Source: Leucocoprinus leucothites
Taxonomy: Eukaryota; Basidiomycota; Agaricomycetes; Agaricales; Agaricaceae
Length of the DNA: 64,000 nucleotides
Reading direction: 5' to 3'
NCBI GenBank assembly: GCA_013368445.1
Contig: JAACJO010000038.1
Location: 124,001-188,000, forward strand
Under the pieces are notes generated by a model. The model worked only from the letters and a program-made list of their open reading frames with translations, was not told the origin of the DNA and did not search any database. The position numbers and the translations under genes are program-made. Positions 30,851 to 42,175 of the stretch are shown piece by piece (the first letter of the stretch is position 1; each line of letters begins with the position of its first letter).

Positions 30851-33274
30851 ATGCCGCGGGCCGTCAAACTCCCTCACGTCTCTGAAGACATCCATCATCC
30901 GTATCGTCGGGGTGCAGGTCCTCATGGCCCTACTCCTCAACCTTGGACGTCTGCGCCTCAACAACCTCCTGCGCCTCAACGACATCTTGCACCTCAACCA
31001 CCTCCTGTGCATCCTGCTTCTACTATTCCTATTTCTGCGCCACCTCATAGAGAGCCCCCTGATCCAACGTCTACTCCCTCGCCTTTCCCTTTTCCAGCTC
31101 CTGGTCTTCCCCCTCCTACTTTGTCTCCGCCCAGCCTGTCATCTACTTCTTCCTCGCAGCCGCGACATTTCCATACACGTGAAATGTTTCACAACGCACA
31201 AGGCTTCGTTATTAACAATCCTCAATTCATTGATGCCTCCCATGCAGGCTCTGGTGAGCTATACGGTTCCCTTAAGCTCGCCCACTGATCTCATGTGACG
31301 AATAGGCCTCGAGCGACTCCTCAGGTACTCAATGCCGGCCGCATTCCACGACTCCGGGGTTCGCTACCCGCCACCAAAATGCCACCTTGGCACTCGAAAC
31401 GACTACATCGACCTCATCACCAACTGGGCACTGGAAGCGTCGGATCGCAAGGAACCCATCCTTTGGATGCACGGTCCCTTTGGTGTTGGCAAGTCGGCTG
31501 TCGCACAGAGCTGCGCCGAGGCCCTCGAGCGCATGAACAAACTCACTGCTACCCTCTTCTTCTCCCGTTCCAATTCAGATCATGACGATCCTCAGCGCGT
31601 CTTTACATCCCTCGCATATCAAATCGCTACCGTATGCCCCTCATTCGGGGAAATCGTCAGCAAGCGCATGATTGACCATCCTGCTCTCGCGACAAAATCA
31701 CTGTTAAAACAGTTCGAGTATCTGCTCGTCCAACCCCTTAGCCAAGTTGACATCGCGGGGAGCGGCCTTAACGGGCGTGTTATAATCATTGATGGACTGG
31801 ATGAGTGCTGTGGAACGGCAGAGCAGTGCGAGATCATCAAAATCATTGCAGCTTCCGCTCACGAACGTACAACCCCATTCCGCTGGTTCATCACCAGCCG
31901 TCCTGAAGACCCTATCATCCGGACCATGAATTCCCCTGCCGTATATCCCGCTCGTTCTCGTATTGAACTTCCTGTATCGCGCAAGGTTGATCACGAGATC
32001 CTAGTCTACCTGACTGACGAGTTCAAGGTCATCCGCGAGGATCATGGTCTTCCTGAGTCGTGGCCATCGGAGGAGGCCCTTGCCCTACTTGTTGAACGTG
32101 GTGCTGGGCTGTGGATCTATGTGTCGACCGTTATTCGCTTCATCAAGGACGAAAACTCTTTTGGTCCCGAAGACCAGCTGCGTATTGTGCTCGAGTTTGC
32201 AAAGGATGTCTCTGGCAAGGTTGGGCCGGACAACCCGTTGGCAGAGATGGACTTTTTCTATACCCTCATTATCCAACGAGTCCCGCTAAAGATCAGGACA
32301 ACAGCCCGGAAAATCCTTCTGGCTTGTTCTACGTTGAGTGGGTTTCCATCTTCTATTGCCGCTACCCTCTGCCTTTCCGCAGAGCAGCTCCGTCGTGCCT
32401 GTGCTTCCATCCAGTCAATCATGGAGCTCCGAGGTTCTGACTTCGAATCCATGAGCATGAACTTCTACCACGCATCGTTCCTCGATTTCATGAAAGATCC
32501 CCAGCGGTCCAAGGAGCTATCTATTCACGGCGACTTCTTGATTGCGTGTCGACGGGAGCTTTTAGAGTGGTTGTATAATGTCTGTTCTCGCAGTACAGGT
32601 ACCATGTTTCCTGAACCCGTCTAGTGTTTCTTGCTCTGACGAGGTCCCATGTCACTTGCAGATTCCGAGCACACTACGTTTCCTTTGGGTACCATTCTCC
32701 CAGAAGATAGATTGGCTGCTGGTCACTATCAATATGTTTGGTGTTTGTTTTGGAGGCTTTCTCAAATACCCGAGCATCCGTTTGATTCCCAGACTGCTCG
32801 GTCTCTTGCAGAATTTCCATTCAGGAAAATGCTCAGGTTGCTGGGGGATCGTAGCGAGTGGAGGATCTTTGGTGGTCTGGTAAGAGACAATGTAGGCCCC
32901 CAATATCATTTATGTCCTTGGGTTATCACTCATTATGTGACTGGTGTTTGCAGCTCCCGGCTGAACTTCGTGACGAGGTTGTTCAATGGGGCAGGTGTCC
33001 AATTCCACGGTGCATGTATACCGAGGATGTCTGGGTTTGGGGGCATGGAGAGAATGCAATAATTCCTATATTGTCGGGTAATGGCTTTATATCAATGACC
33101 AATCAAGATGTGAGTAAATGCTTGCCTTATTATTTTATCTGTGTTCTGACTGTTTTATCTCAGCGGTGTGATGGTCGATGTCTCTGTGGAGCTTGGATGC
33201 AGATAGCTCATCATGAGAGGCAGAACACTGACATTGAGGATACTGACACTGAGGATGCTAATGATGATGACTAG
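30851..33274 (+). CDS. NACHT-A, NLR-like STAND NTPase
   Basis: Five exons: 30851-31253, 31306-32598, 32662-32879, 32954-33109 and 33164-33274, encoding 726 aa with no stops. STAND NTPases of this type act as fungal NLR-like signalling receptors in nonself or stress responses; the ligand is unknown. The N-terminal 100 residues are Pro-rich, followed by MFHNAQGFVINNPQF and GLERLLRYSMPAAFHDSG, the usual lead-in to mushroom NACHT domains. Walker A GPFGVGKS (residues 191-198), Walker B VIIIDGLDEC (293-302) and the sensor-like WFITSRPED. A helical region extends to about residue 565. The C-terminus carries a short Cys cluster (CDGRCLCGAW) and an Asp/Glu tail. No repeat sensor domain (WD40, ankyrin, TPR) is present. 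Confidence 0.88.
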
Positions 33275-33599
33275 TTCAGTAGGCATAGTGTTCTTACCCC
33301 AGAGTCACCTCAATCATAACCATTCTGTTTGTTGAATAAATGACATATGCATTGCATTGATGCTGTATTGTATGGGGCCATTCTCCCTCACCTGGTTACT
33401 ATGTTGGAACCTCAAATTGTCACATGTGATTATACAGTGTATGTCCAATAGTCACATATTTGGAGGCCCGAAAACCCATTTTTCATTCATGCAATGCTTC
33501 CTATGTTGACAGACACACTTCACCTCTATTACAGATACTGTATACACTATCTGTTCTACCAATGTCATCCACATCCGCACTCTTCTGCCCTCCTTGCTC
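33275..33599. other. Downstream region of NACHT-A
   Basis: Homologous blocks follow NACHT-B (50822-51150), NACHT-C (55375-55580) and the orphan block at 57910-58110, so the duplicated unit extends past the NACHT gene. No coding sequence recognised. Confidence 0.5.
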
Positions 33600-34110
33600 C
33601 TCGCTTCGACTGTCAATGCTCCATACATTCAATCAAAATTATCAACTATATCAAAATCGCCTCGAATTCCTCCCTGGGGTCTGGTTGGATGCTGGTACGG
33701 TTATCAATGCTATGGAAAAAAAATGATCGAGTTTGCGTCTTGAAAGGCACTCCCAAGCCTAGCAGATGAATAGAGAGCAGGTATCCAAGGCGCATCATCG
33801 CGGAGTTTAGCGAGAGCTCGTAAGCGTCTCCCTCTAAAGGTGGGTGCCGCCCCCCACCAGACCATTCGTCAATAGCTAAACAAGCATTCCGAGGGAAAAT
33901 AATTGATAACAGTGTTTGAACGTTCCCCCCCTCCCCTCAATTCGATCACACAATCATACTGCCATCCCTCCGAAAGCGCCAAAACGTGGGAGCCCACATG
34001 TCCGTAACTCCTATAAAGTGATCTCGACGGAGTCCCTCTCGTCGGTGTCCCTTTCCCAATCGTGAATAAACCGTGAAAGCCCGTAAGGCTCACTATAAGG
34101 GATGATACTC
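33600..34110 (-). pseudogene. HypX remnant (3' half)
   Basis: Minus-strand sequence matches the 3' exons of HypX-A (27440-27950): a decayed version of the GPHVLAFMEGWRYDHMIE exon lies at about 33950-34020, and the C-terminal exon at 33620-33850. It contains stops and a run of A, and is clearly nonfunctional. Confidence 0.65.
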
Positions 34111-35826
34111 ACGAATAGGTCACACGAGGGAAGGCGAGGTCTAGACGGTGGTATTCGTAGGTATACGTGTAATAAGATACAAGGGATGAGGTGAGAGTAA
34201 ATGATGATCGCGAGAGAGAGTGTGTGTGTGTATGATGTAAGCCGGTAGTAACAATTTTCGTGAACGGAACTTTGGGAGCGAGCGGAAACCAAGAGATAAC
34301 GGCGCGTGAGCCGCTATCACTTACCTCACACCGAGAATCCATCGAGGCTCGTCCTAGCTGCCGCCCACGATAAGCGCCCATCCATGAGCTGTGATCTTCT
34401 TAATCATACCCTAGATTCCTAGACGTGATGTGATATAGTAGCTAGGTAGACTGCATATAAAAATGCGTTGAATCTCTGTGGAGAATATATCTGGCTAGCC
34501 TACGAAGACCAAGCCCCCAAGCCCTTTTCCACTTCAGGAATCGGCAACAATGATAACCAGAGTCTAAGGTATTGATAAGTGTCAATATGGCACGAAGAGA
34601 GTGCCTCCAGCAACAAAACAAAGTGTGAGCATGGCCAAATTCAATATCCGTAGGACTTCCGAACTAAAGGTAATGTCCGAGGAGTCAAAACGACGAAGAA
34701 ACGAGTGGAATGGGACGGAGAGAACGGAAAATCTTTGAAGAGAGAGAGAGACAGAGACAGAGAGCGGAATAAAATGAGATAAATTCGAGAAAAAATACGA
34801 ATTATTCCAGGGGATTCAGACGAGAGGGATAGACGGTGTATTCGTTAGATTGCGACTGCACAGTGTACATGATTTAAATACGACGAGGAAATAATATTTC
34901 GAAGTAGAAATGTGAGAAGAAGATGAAAAGAAAAGAAAAGAAAGCTCAAAGCGAAAGTAAAAAGCTTCAAGTTGAAAGGGATTATTAGAACTATTATTTC
35001 GTCATTTTTTATACACGAAAGAGCAATGCAGATGCATACTCGTCACCATCCATTGCTTCTTTGTCTCTCTTGCCGAAATTCCGATCTCATCGAATCTCAA
35101 GCTTCTACCAGGACTGCTAATGTTAGTGACTACAATCACAAGCTTATGGATCGTCAATTTTGTGACATGGCCAAGCATGTCACCGAAGTTGCCGAAATTT
35201 GGCCCATACTGACTACCAAGGAGAGTAGCCTTGCCTACAATGATCCTTGATCTGTTCAATAACACGCCAGAGCCCGTGACAAATAACTCGATGATTTTGA
35301 CGCATTTATGCAAGCAATCGAGCCGACTTCACCTCAGACTGGTGGCGAGATAATCCATAGTCTCTTCGAGTGTGATGGCTGAGCCAATTGTAATTCACTT
35401 CGGCTCATATATTGACACAGATTGTCCAAATGCCTTTGCACCCGACTCTATCTTTGGCTCAGGTGCTCAGCCCTGTGGATACTATTAACTTAGAATAAAT
35501 CTCTACGTGCTCAAATGCCATCCAGTCTTAGTTATCTCTGATCATAATACATTCCATTGGTAATTTGGCTCCTCCGGTGATCAGTCCCAGTGTTAGGCGC
35601 CCTTCGGGCTCGCCGTGTTATCGCTGACGTGACGCTTGCTTCCCAAATTCCGTTCACGAAAATTGTACATACCCTGAGTCGCTCGAACCAACTAGAATCT
35701 ACTTACGTTCTATGTTGCTCTGCATTGACCTACGCTTTCCAGATACGGATGGAGGTCACTACAGGCCCAGTGTCGTCGATAATCGGCGTCTTGTAGGGTC
35801 AGACCATCCACCACGCTAGTGCATTT
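34111..35826. other. Long intergenic stretch with simple repeats
   Basis: No gene recognised. Simple-sequence DNA occurs at 34214-34235 (GA/TG), 34738-34765 (GAGA/GACA) and 34920-34960 (GAAAA). The segment from about 35740 resembles the upstream region of NACHT genes, and an imperfect palindrome CACCACGCTAGTG is at 35809-35821. Confidence 0.5.
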
Positions 35827-36800
35827 ATGAACCTAGGATACAAAGCTGCAGTGTTCACTTTCTTTCCCACTTCTGGCTTTCTACTGCAAGCATTGTCCCG
35901 TGTTCTCACCTGCCCACAATGCCCCAGCATATGTATAGCTTTTTTTTTTTTTGAAGACTTCGTTGATGCATCTCGTCGGGCTGCAGATTCCGGTGTTACT
36001 ACTCCTCAACCTTATACATACGCCCCTCAACGACCTCCTACACCTTTTCCCACCGCTCCGTTCTCTCAATCACCTACCACCGTACCTCCTACTCTTCCAC
36101 CAGTGCCTCCTGCTTCTTCGGCTCCTACTCCTGCGCCGCCTGATGTTGAGCCCACTAATCCAGCGCCTACTCACCTTCCACAGCTCCTGGTTCTCCCCCT
36201 CCAGCTTCTTCTCCAGCCGTCCTGTTACCTATCGCTCCCTTTGCAATACTCCCACAGAATCTTTGGGTATGTGAAAATTCCATAATACACATGACATTGT
36301 ATTGAGCTACCTTCAATTCAACGAATTCCCCTCTGGTTCTGGTGAGCTTCATAGTCCCTTCAGCTTGCCCACTGATCTCATGTAATGTATAGGCCTCGAA
36401 CGACTCCTCAAGTACTCAATGTCGGTGCATTCCACGACTCCGGTGTTCGCTACCCACCACCAAAATGCCGCCTTGGCATTCGAGACGACTACATTGACCT
36501 CAGCACCAAATGGGTGCTGGGAACGTCGGATCGCAAGTAACCCATCCTCTGGATGCACGATCCCTTTGGCATTGACAAGTCGGTTTTCTCGCCGAGCTGC
36601 ATGAGCAAACCCGCTGCTACTCTCTTATTTTCCCATTCTAATGCGGATCGTGACGACCCTCAACGTGTGTTTACACCCATTCCACATCAGATTGCATCCC
36701 TATCTCCTAAAACATTATCACTTGCAGTTCAACCTACAATTCTCTTGTGGATTACAGGGCGAATTAGAATTACGTACCACATCAGTGGGAGAAAATTATA
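35827..36800 (+). pseudogene. NACHT remnant E, deleted and frameshifted
   Basis: Begins with a Pro-rich part resembling the NACHT N-terminus (PPTPFPTAPFSQSPTTVPP; 35990-36250). After an intron-like gap it continues with GLERLLKYSM and decayed FHDSGVRYPPPKC-like sequence in shifted frames (36393-36550), then the HADRDDPQRV-like segment near 36645. At about 36690 NACHT homology stops and unrelated repeat sequence begins. The same join occurs at 59500. Confidence 0.75.
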
Positions 36801-37478
36801 ATGAGAACCTGCCGAATGATAGGCTGAGTACCTATGATCAGAACAAACAGAAAGCCTTGGATGCTCTCTTTGTGGTGCTCCTCAGTGGAAATATTGTTGT
36901 GTACCCTTAAATAATAAACATACGCCTTATGAGCTTCATGCACAGATGAGAGAAACCATAAGGGGCTTACAGCCGCGGCTTGAGCAAGATATTTTAGTAT
37001 TCGATGCCTCGGGCACAAGACCACGGTCTAACTGACCGAATCGTGATTGCACCAGAAGAATGCTCTCTTATCGCCTCGTCCTAGAACGTACGAGTGTGTT
37101 GTCACATAGCCGCCATACTCGCGACCAGGCCGCAATGCAGCCACAGACACAAATCTCGTATAAGGAGAATAGTCACCAGAATGATGCTGGCTTTATCTCT
37201 TAGCCTTTCACTTCTTTCTGATGATGGACGAAACAAAAAGCACTCTTCACGCATGCTCCTTGGCAAATCTGAGGTCAGGAAATAATGCTTTTGAGTTCCA
37301 CACTTTCCACTGTAACAGTCGTCTGGGCTCTTTAGCCAGTGAGTTCTTGTCACGTATATTCTGGTCCGATGATTAACTAGTATGGCTGTCTAGGCCTAAG
37401 GAACTGTTCAATGATGTAGCCCCTCCAACCCGAAAGAGAGGATACTGGCGGCGCACGCACCTCGTTATCATATCCACG
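36690..37478. repeat. Duplicated repeat block, copy 1
   Basis: 36690-37090 matches 59495-59930, and 37170-37470 matches 62285-62620, in the same order and orientation. A short shared frame (DRLSTYDQNKQKALDALF) at 36823-36876 is preserved in both with conservative changes, but no function can be assigned. Confidence 0.65.
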
Positions 37479-38552
37479 GAATGCCCGCTCAAAGCGGGCC
37501 ATGGAGGCTCGCTAACCAAAAGAGGTCGATCGCACATGTGTATTCGTCAAAGGTACTCATTCCGGCGAACTAGTCAACAACGTCATGAAGGAACTCACAC
37601 GTCCTCCTCTTATAAATAAAATAATTGTGACGCGCCACATAGATGGCTCATAAACGACCTAACTCCATTGCGTTCAACAAGAAAAACAACATCCATTCCG
37701 AGACCATTCGTTCGACTCCTCACCAAACTCCCAAACCTCTCTCGAATTTTGGTCTAACGATAACGATGCATCCCTCTCTCTAGTCAACCAATCCGCCAAA
37801 AAGCGACCAAAAGGCCTTACCTTCATCCGGATGTTTGATAGTCGTGTACCCCACATGATCGAAGTCGTCGTGGACAAACTCATCAGCATGACACAATTCA
37901 AGGTAACGAATAAGTAAGTAAATCGCACCCTCCACAGCGGAAACAAGCCCCTCCTCCACTTCGCCTCCGACCTTTTCGAAACCCATTCTCGCTTCTCCCA
38001 ACTCAAATCCATGCTCATATCCTTCTTCAACGGCGAAACAATCGAATCCATCTGTCTCCCAGGCATAGAACACGTTATCAGCATCTCTCTCAGTCCCACC
38101 CCCCTAACTTCACCACCACCTCCTCCACCGATCTTCCCAACACAGCACCAACAACACCCGAAGACCTCACCTCCCTACTCAGTTGAATCCACATCCGCTC
38201 CTACACCATCAAGCTAAAAGCTTCCGGCACCCGCATCCCCAAAGTCGAACTCACACCCATGGGCCCCTTCTTCGACTTCCCTCTCCGCCGCCACACACCA
38301 CCCGATCCTGAACTTCTCAAACAATCACTCAAGAGACCTAAACTTAAGAAACAAGATGTTGAGAAGGGTCTTGGGAAGAAGAGAAAGAATATGGAGGTGG
38401 ATGAGATGGGTAATTTGAGGGGTAGGGTGCATGTTGCGAAACAAGATTTGTCGAGGTTGCAGACGAGGAAGATGAAGGGTTTGAAAGCGCATTTCGATGA
38501 TGAGGATGCGCTGGAGGAGATGCCAGAGGAGAAGAAGCGAAGGATTTCGTAG
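37479..38552 (+). pseudogene. RPF2: RPF2 pseudogene
   Basis: Closely matches 25863-27005, starting inside RPF2 exon 2 (CACGGAATGCCCGCTC), so exon 1 and the promoter are missing. Codon CAA of the functional gene is TAA here (GCTCGCTAACCA at 37510-37521). Further damage: a deletion in the HIHPF region, loss of the 3' splice region near 37915, a stop in TCAGTTGAATCC near 38183, and a deletion in the acidic tail. The C-terminal Lys-rich half is still open. It marks the boundary of the segmental duplication. Confidence 0.93.
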
Positions 38553-38766
38553 TGGTCTGTACGATTTTGTGTTTCTGTTTTTCTATGAACGGTATATGTT
38601 TCATTAAGGGATACAATCTATGCTACGGGGACCAGAAAGAAAATAAGCTAAATCTCTAAATATTGATGCAGATGAATGCCAAAAATTCAAGGAAGCTGTC
38701 CAAACCAAATGCAAAATGCTCTAACTCATTACCAACAACAACTCCGCTTCGGAGCTTCCAACCTCA

Positions 38767-41168
38767 TCAGTGAACCTCCCGCTTTAACCAACACACACTC
38801 ACCTTGCAAATAATCCTCAGGTGCAGCCACCCCTCGATCCCTAACGGGGGAGGCCAAACTGGCAGACCTGCAGCCCCCAGCTTCAAATCGTCACCCCTCA
38901 GGCTGCGCTTTACCCTCCTCGCTTCATCTTTCGCTCTCGTGATTAACCACTCCCGCGCCTTGTCAAAAAACACCAATCCTTCCTCAATCGAAATCCCAAA
39001 ATTATCAATTATATCAGAGATCGCGTCGAATTCCTCCCGAGGTATGGTTTGGAGTTGGTGCGATTATCACGGCCATGAGGAAAGTCGACCCCTTCTGCGG
39101 TTTTAACGTCTTGAAAGAGGTCATCAAGCTTAGCAGTTGAATTGTAGAAAGTACGAGGCCGAGGCGCATCGACTGGTGAATGTCGTGAGAGCTCGTCAAC
39201 GTCTCCTTCTAACGTTGGGCATCGCTTCCCTGTAGGACGATTCGTTAATGGCCAGAGACGTCGGGTATTCTGGTGGAGAGCAATTAATACCAGTGTTTGG
39301 GTGCTCCCCTTCCGATTCAATCATATGATCATACCACCATCCCTCCATAAACGCCAAAACATGCGGGCCCAAACCTCCGTAATCCCTACAAAGTGGCCTC
39401 AACGAAATCCCTCTCGCCGATATTCCTTTCCCTTTCGTGAAGAAACGTAAGTCCCCGTTTTCTAATCATCATGATTTAACTCACTAATTTCAAACACAGA
39501 CTCGCTTTCACGACCGCGCAAATCGGGAGTTCGTTGTCATGATTATCCATAAACTCCAAGACCTCAACCAGGGCCTCTTCAAATGCTCGACGAGGTCGAA
39601 TCGGAGGGAGAGGGAAAATGTCCAAAGAAGGACTTTGGACAACTAGCGGAGAGTAAGAGGTGAACGACACCCAGCATTAAGAGAAAATTCTGTTGACTAA
39701 CCTATCCTAGGAGTGAATTCCTCCTCCTCGATTCGCTCGAGACATGGATTCCATCCCATTGGAAATTGGAGTTCAGAGTTGTGAAACAGGAAGCCACCAT
39801 GTATATCTCGTTGCGCTACGCAGTCATCGAAGCCAAAGCATGGAGTTTCCCTTGGATAATAAGAACAGCTAGCCTCGCCAAGGGAGAGGTCTGGAAGAAT
39901 GAAATCGCATTCTTCCATAAAGTTTAACAAGTCGCACAACTTCTCCTCAGGATTTCGAGTTGGACGACCAAGTTGATGCACGTCCGGAACAGGCGAGGGC
40001 GGCAGCGGATATCCAGGAGGGGGATTCACCGATTCAGATGGCTGTTTGACGACCATGGCGGCACGAACGAGTACTTGCCCGACGAAAATCTCCTCCAGGA
40101 CATTGCAAATAGCTTCATGCTCACTCTCGATTTCAGTATCCTTTGTCTTCGACTCGTCCTCGCGACAAGAGGTCGCGATTTTCTTGATAACCTTTGCCAT
40201 TTGCTGTATCCTCTCGTCCGCAGTTTCGGACTCTTCGAGAATACTTCCAGCGCCAGCTACTCTTTCGACGCCCCGGATCTCGGCAATCCCGTCATCGTCC
40301 ATTGTATCACTGCTGAAATAATACTCAAGCACTGGGAAACGGTTATGGAATCAATTACATGTCACCCTCCTAGGCAGGAGAGACGCTCACTATCGTCAAA
40401 CACTGTATCATCGCCATCCAACGACTCCATCATTTTCTCATCACCAGCCTCCTCAGTGACTTCACCCTCTCCCCCAACCACATTGCATTTCTCGTCCCCA
40501 ACATCGTCGACGGACGTAGCCGAAGATGCAACGGACGGTCCTTCACTAAACCAGTCATCCTCCTCCATAATCGTGGTGTCCGCAGAGAGCACAGACTCCC
40601 TAGTATTACAGCCAGAGTCATCTGTGGTTTCACCAGGAGCCTTACGACCGTAGCGTTCCATTGCCTCGGTAATCTTGGTGGGAGCGAAAGCTTCAATAGC
40701 TCTAGCTGTATCTTCTCCGACGGTATACCCTAAAACGTTTACTTTAGTTTGTTGAACAAGCTAGAATATGAGTGTGGCTTACAAGGGCAGTGAGTCGTAA
40801 AGTAGTCAAGTTGAGCCAAAGTATAGGTGGATAGCCTGACAGCACCATCAGATACGTGAATAACCTCGACAGCAGCCCGAGCTGTAATTGTACGTTAGAT
40901 AGCCTCATCAATAAAACGAGCGCAGAACATTCGCACACCTTCAACATTCTCTATGGTCGTGACCTCATTGCCAGCACGGTCACTGACACGGTTCACCTCT
41001 ATGGCGCGGACTACCGTTGCGTCGTACGACCATAAATAATAGACTACCTCCCAGACAAATGCGCAAATAGTAGAGAGATAGGATATGAGAATAAAAGACA
41101 TTGGCTTTATAAATTGTATGGGGCATCCAGTGATACTCAGAGACTTTTATCATATCAAACCGGTCCAT
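38767..41168 (-). pseudogene. HypX-B, frameshifted copy
   Basis: Collinear with HypX-A and its 3' spacer: start ATG at 41168 (MDRFDMIK), anchor MSFILISYLSTICAFVWEV, TVGEEA exon, acidic linker (40430-40620), MLEYYFSSD exon (39710-40320), FPLPPIRPRRAFEEAL exon and the C-terminal exon. One base is missing relative to copy A in the C-terminal exon (TTCCTCCCGAGG at about 39035 against TTCCTCCCCGAGG). This shifts the frame, so the C-terminal AKDEARR segment (38767-38976) is out of frame. The rest is well conserved, so inactivation is recent. Confidence 0.7.
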
Positions 41169-42175
41169 AGCGGCTGACTTGGGGTAATTGCGAGTCGCGA
41201 GCCTCCCAGGCAAACAATTTATACAAGTCAAGTCAAGGATATCTGAACCTATGAGAATTAGGTTTGACCGGTATTAATTTGAAAGGTGCAGGAAGATTGG
41301 ATACAAGCCTAGGGCGTGATCTACATACGAGTATATGGCTAATGTGGGTGGTGATATCAGTCAGAGAACAGCGTGACATAGGAGTGACATACCTCCTAAG
41401 AAGCGTTGTCCCCAGCTTGACATCACATCCTGTCGACCGTCCGAATAGTGAAATCCGTCCAACCTTCTGCTGCTGCGTGAGTGCCTCACGGATCCTCGGC
41501 GCCGTTCTCTCCGCTTGCCGAGGACGGGTACATACAAGACACCTGGGTTATGTGAACGGAGATGACCGTCAAAGTTTGCATCAATTTGTGAAATCGAGGT
41601 GTTCAAGCGGTGGGCTGGTTGAAATCGTGTACTGTAGGATCGTTAATTGGAAAAGGAGAGGTGGCTGCTGTGACGGAAGGGCGGGTTTGGTCACGGAAAG
41701 CAGCGGGGTCGGGGACTGTGATCGACCAAGAGCATTGATAGGAATTGTGGATAGGATTGAGATTTGATTATCTAGAGATTGTGCCAAGGAATAGGCAAAG
41801 TCAGCTATGAAAGACTTGGAAATGGCAACCAAGAACGGAGAGAATGCTAGAATTAGGAAGCAATGTCAGAGGGAAAGGTGGAAATGATTGTTTTTTTAGT
41901 ATAATTCCGTGCCATTTTGGTCCCACCTCGAAAAGCAGGAGGAGTTTTGGACGTGACCCCGAGATGACCGAACGCCAAAACGGCTTTTCGAATTAAGGAT
42001 CCTAAGGATCTGAGATCTGAGATCTGAAAGCTGAGCTTGTCACATGACGTCAGCTTGTTGCTCAGCCCTGAGGCCGCCGCTCAGTGCTGTGTTCTTCGCT
42101 TTTCGTTCCCTCCTCTTGCTCTCCCGCCTTTGACCTCCTATTGCGAGCATTGTCCGGTGTTCTCACCTGATCACA
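41169..42175. promoter_or_regulatory. Region between HypX-B and NACHT-B
   Basis: Includes the KLRRS/QQKVGRIS exon-like segment on the minus strand (41390-41590), preceded by an open minus-strand frame (41581-41832, 83 aa) of unknown nature. Homology to the NACHT-A promoter extends only about 85 bp above the start; further up, the palindrome found in A and C is absent. A GGATCTGAGATCTGAGATCTG direct repeat is at 42005-42030 and a CRE-like TGACGTCA at 42045-42052. Confidence 0.45.

Noticed and set aside
30912..31298. 128-aa Leu-rich plus-strand frame
   Set aside because: It is an alternative frame of the Pro-rich NACHT-A exon 1 and recurs only because that exon is duplicated.
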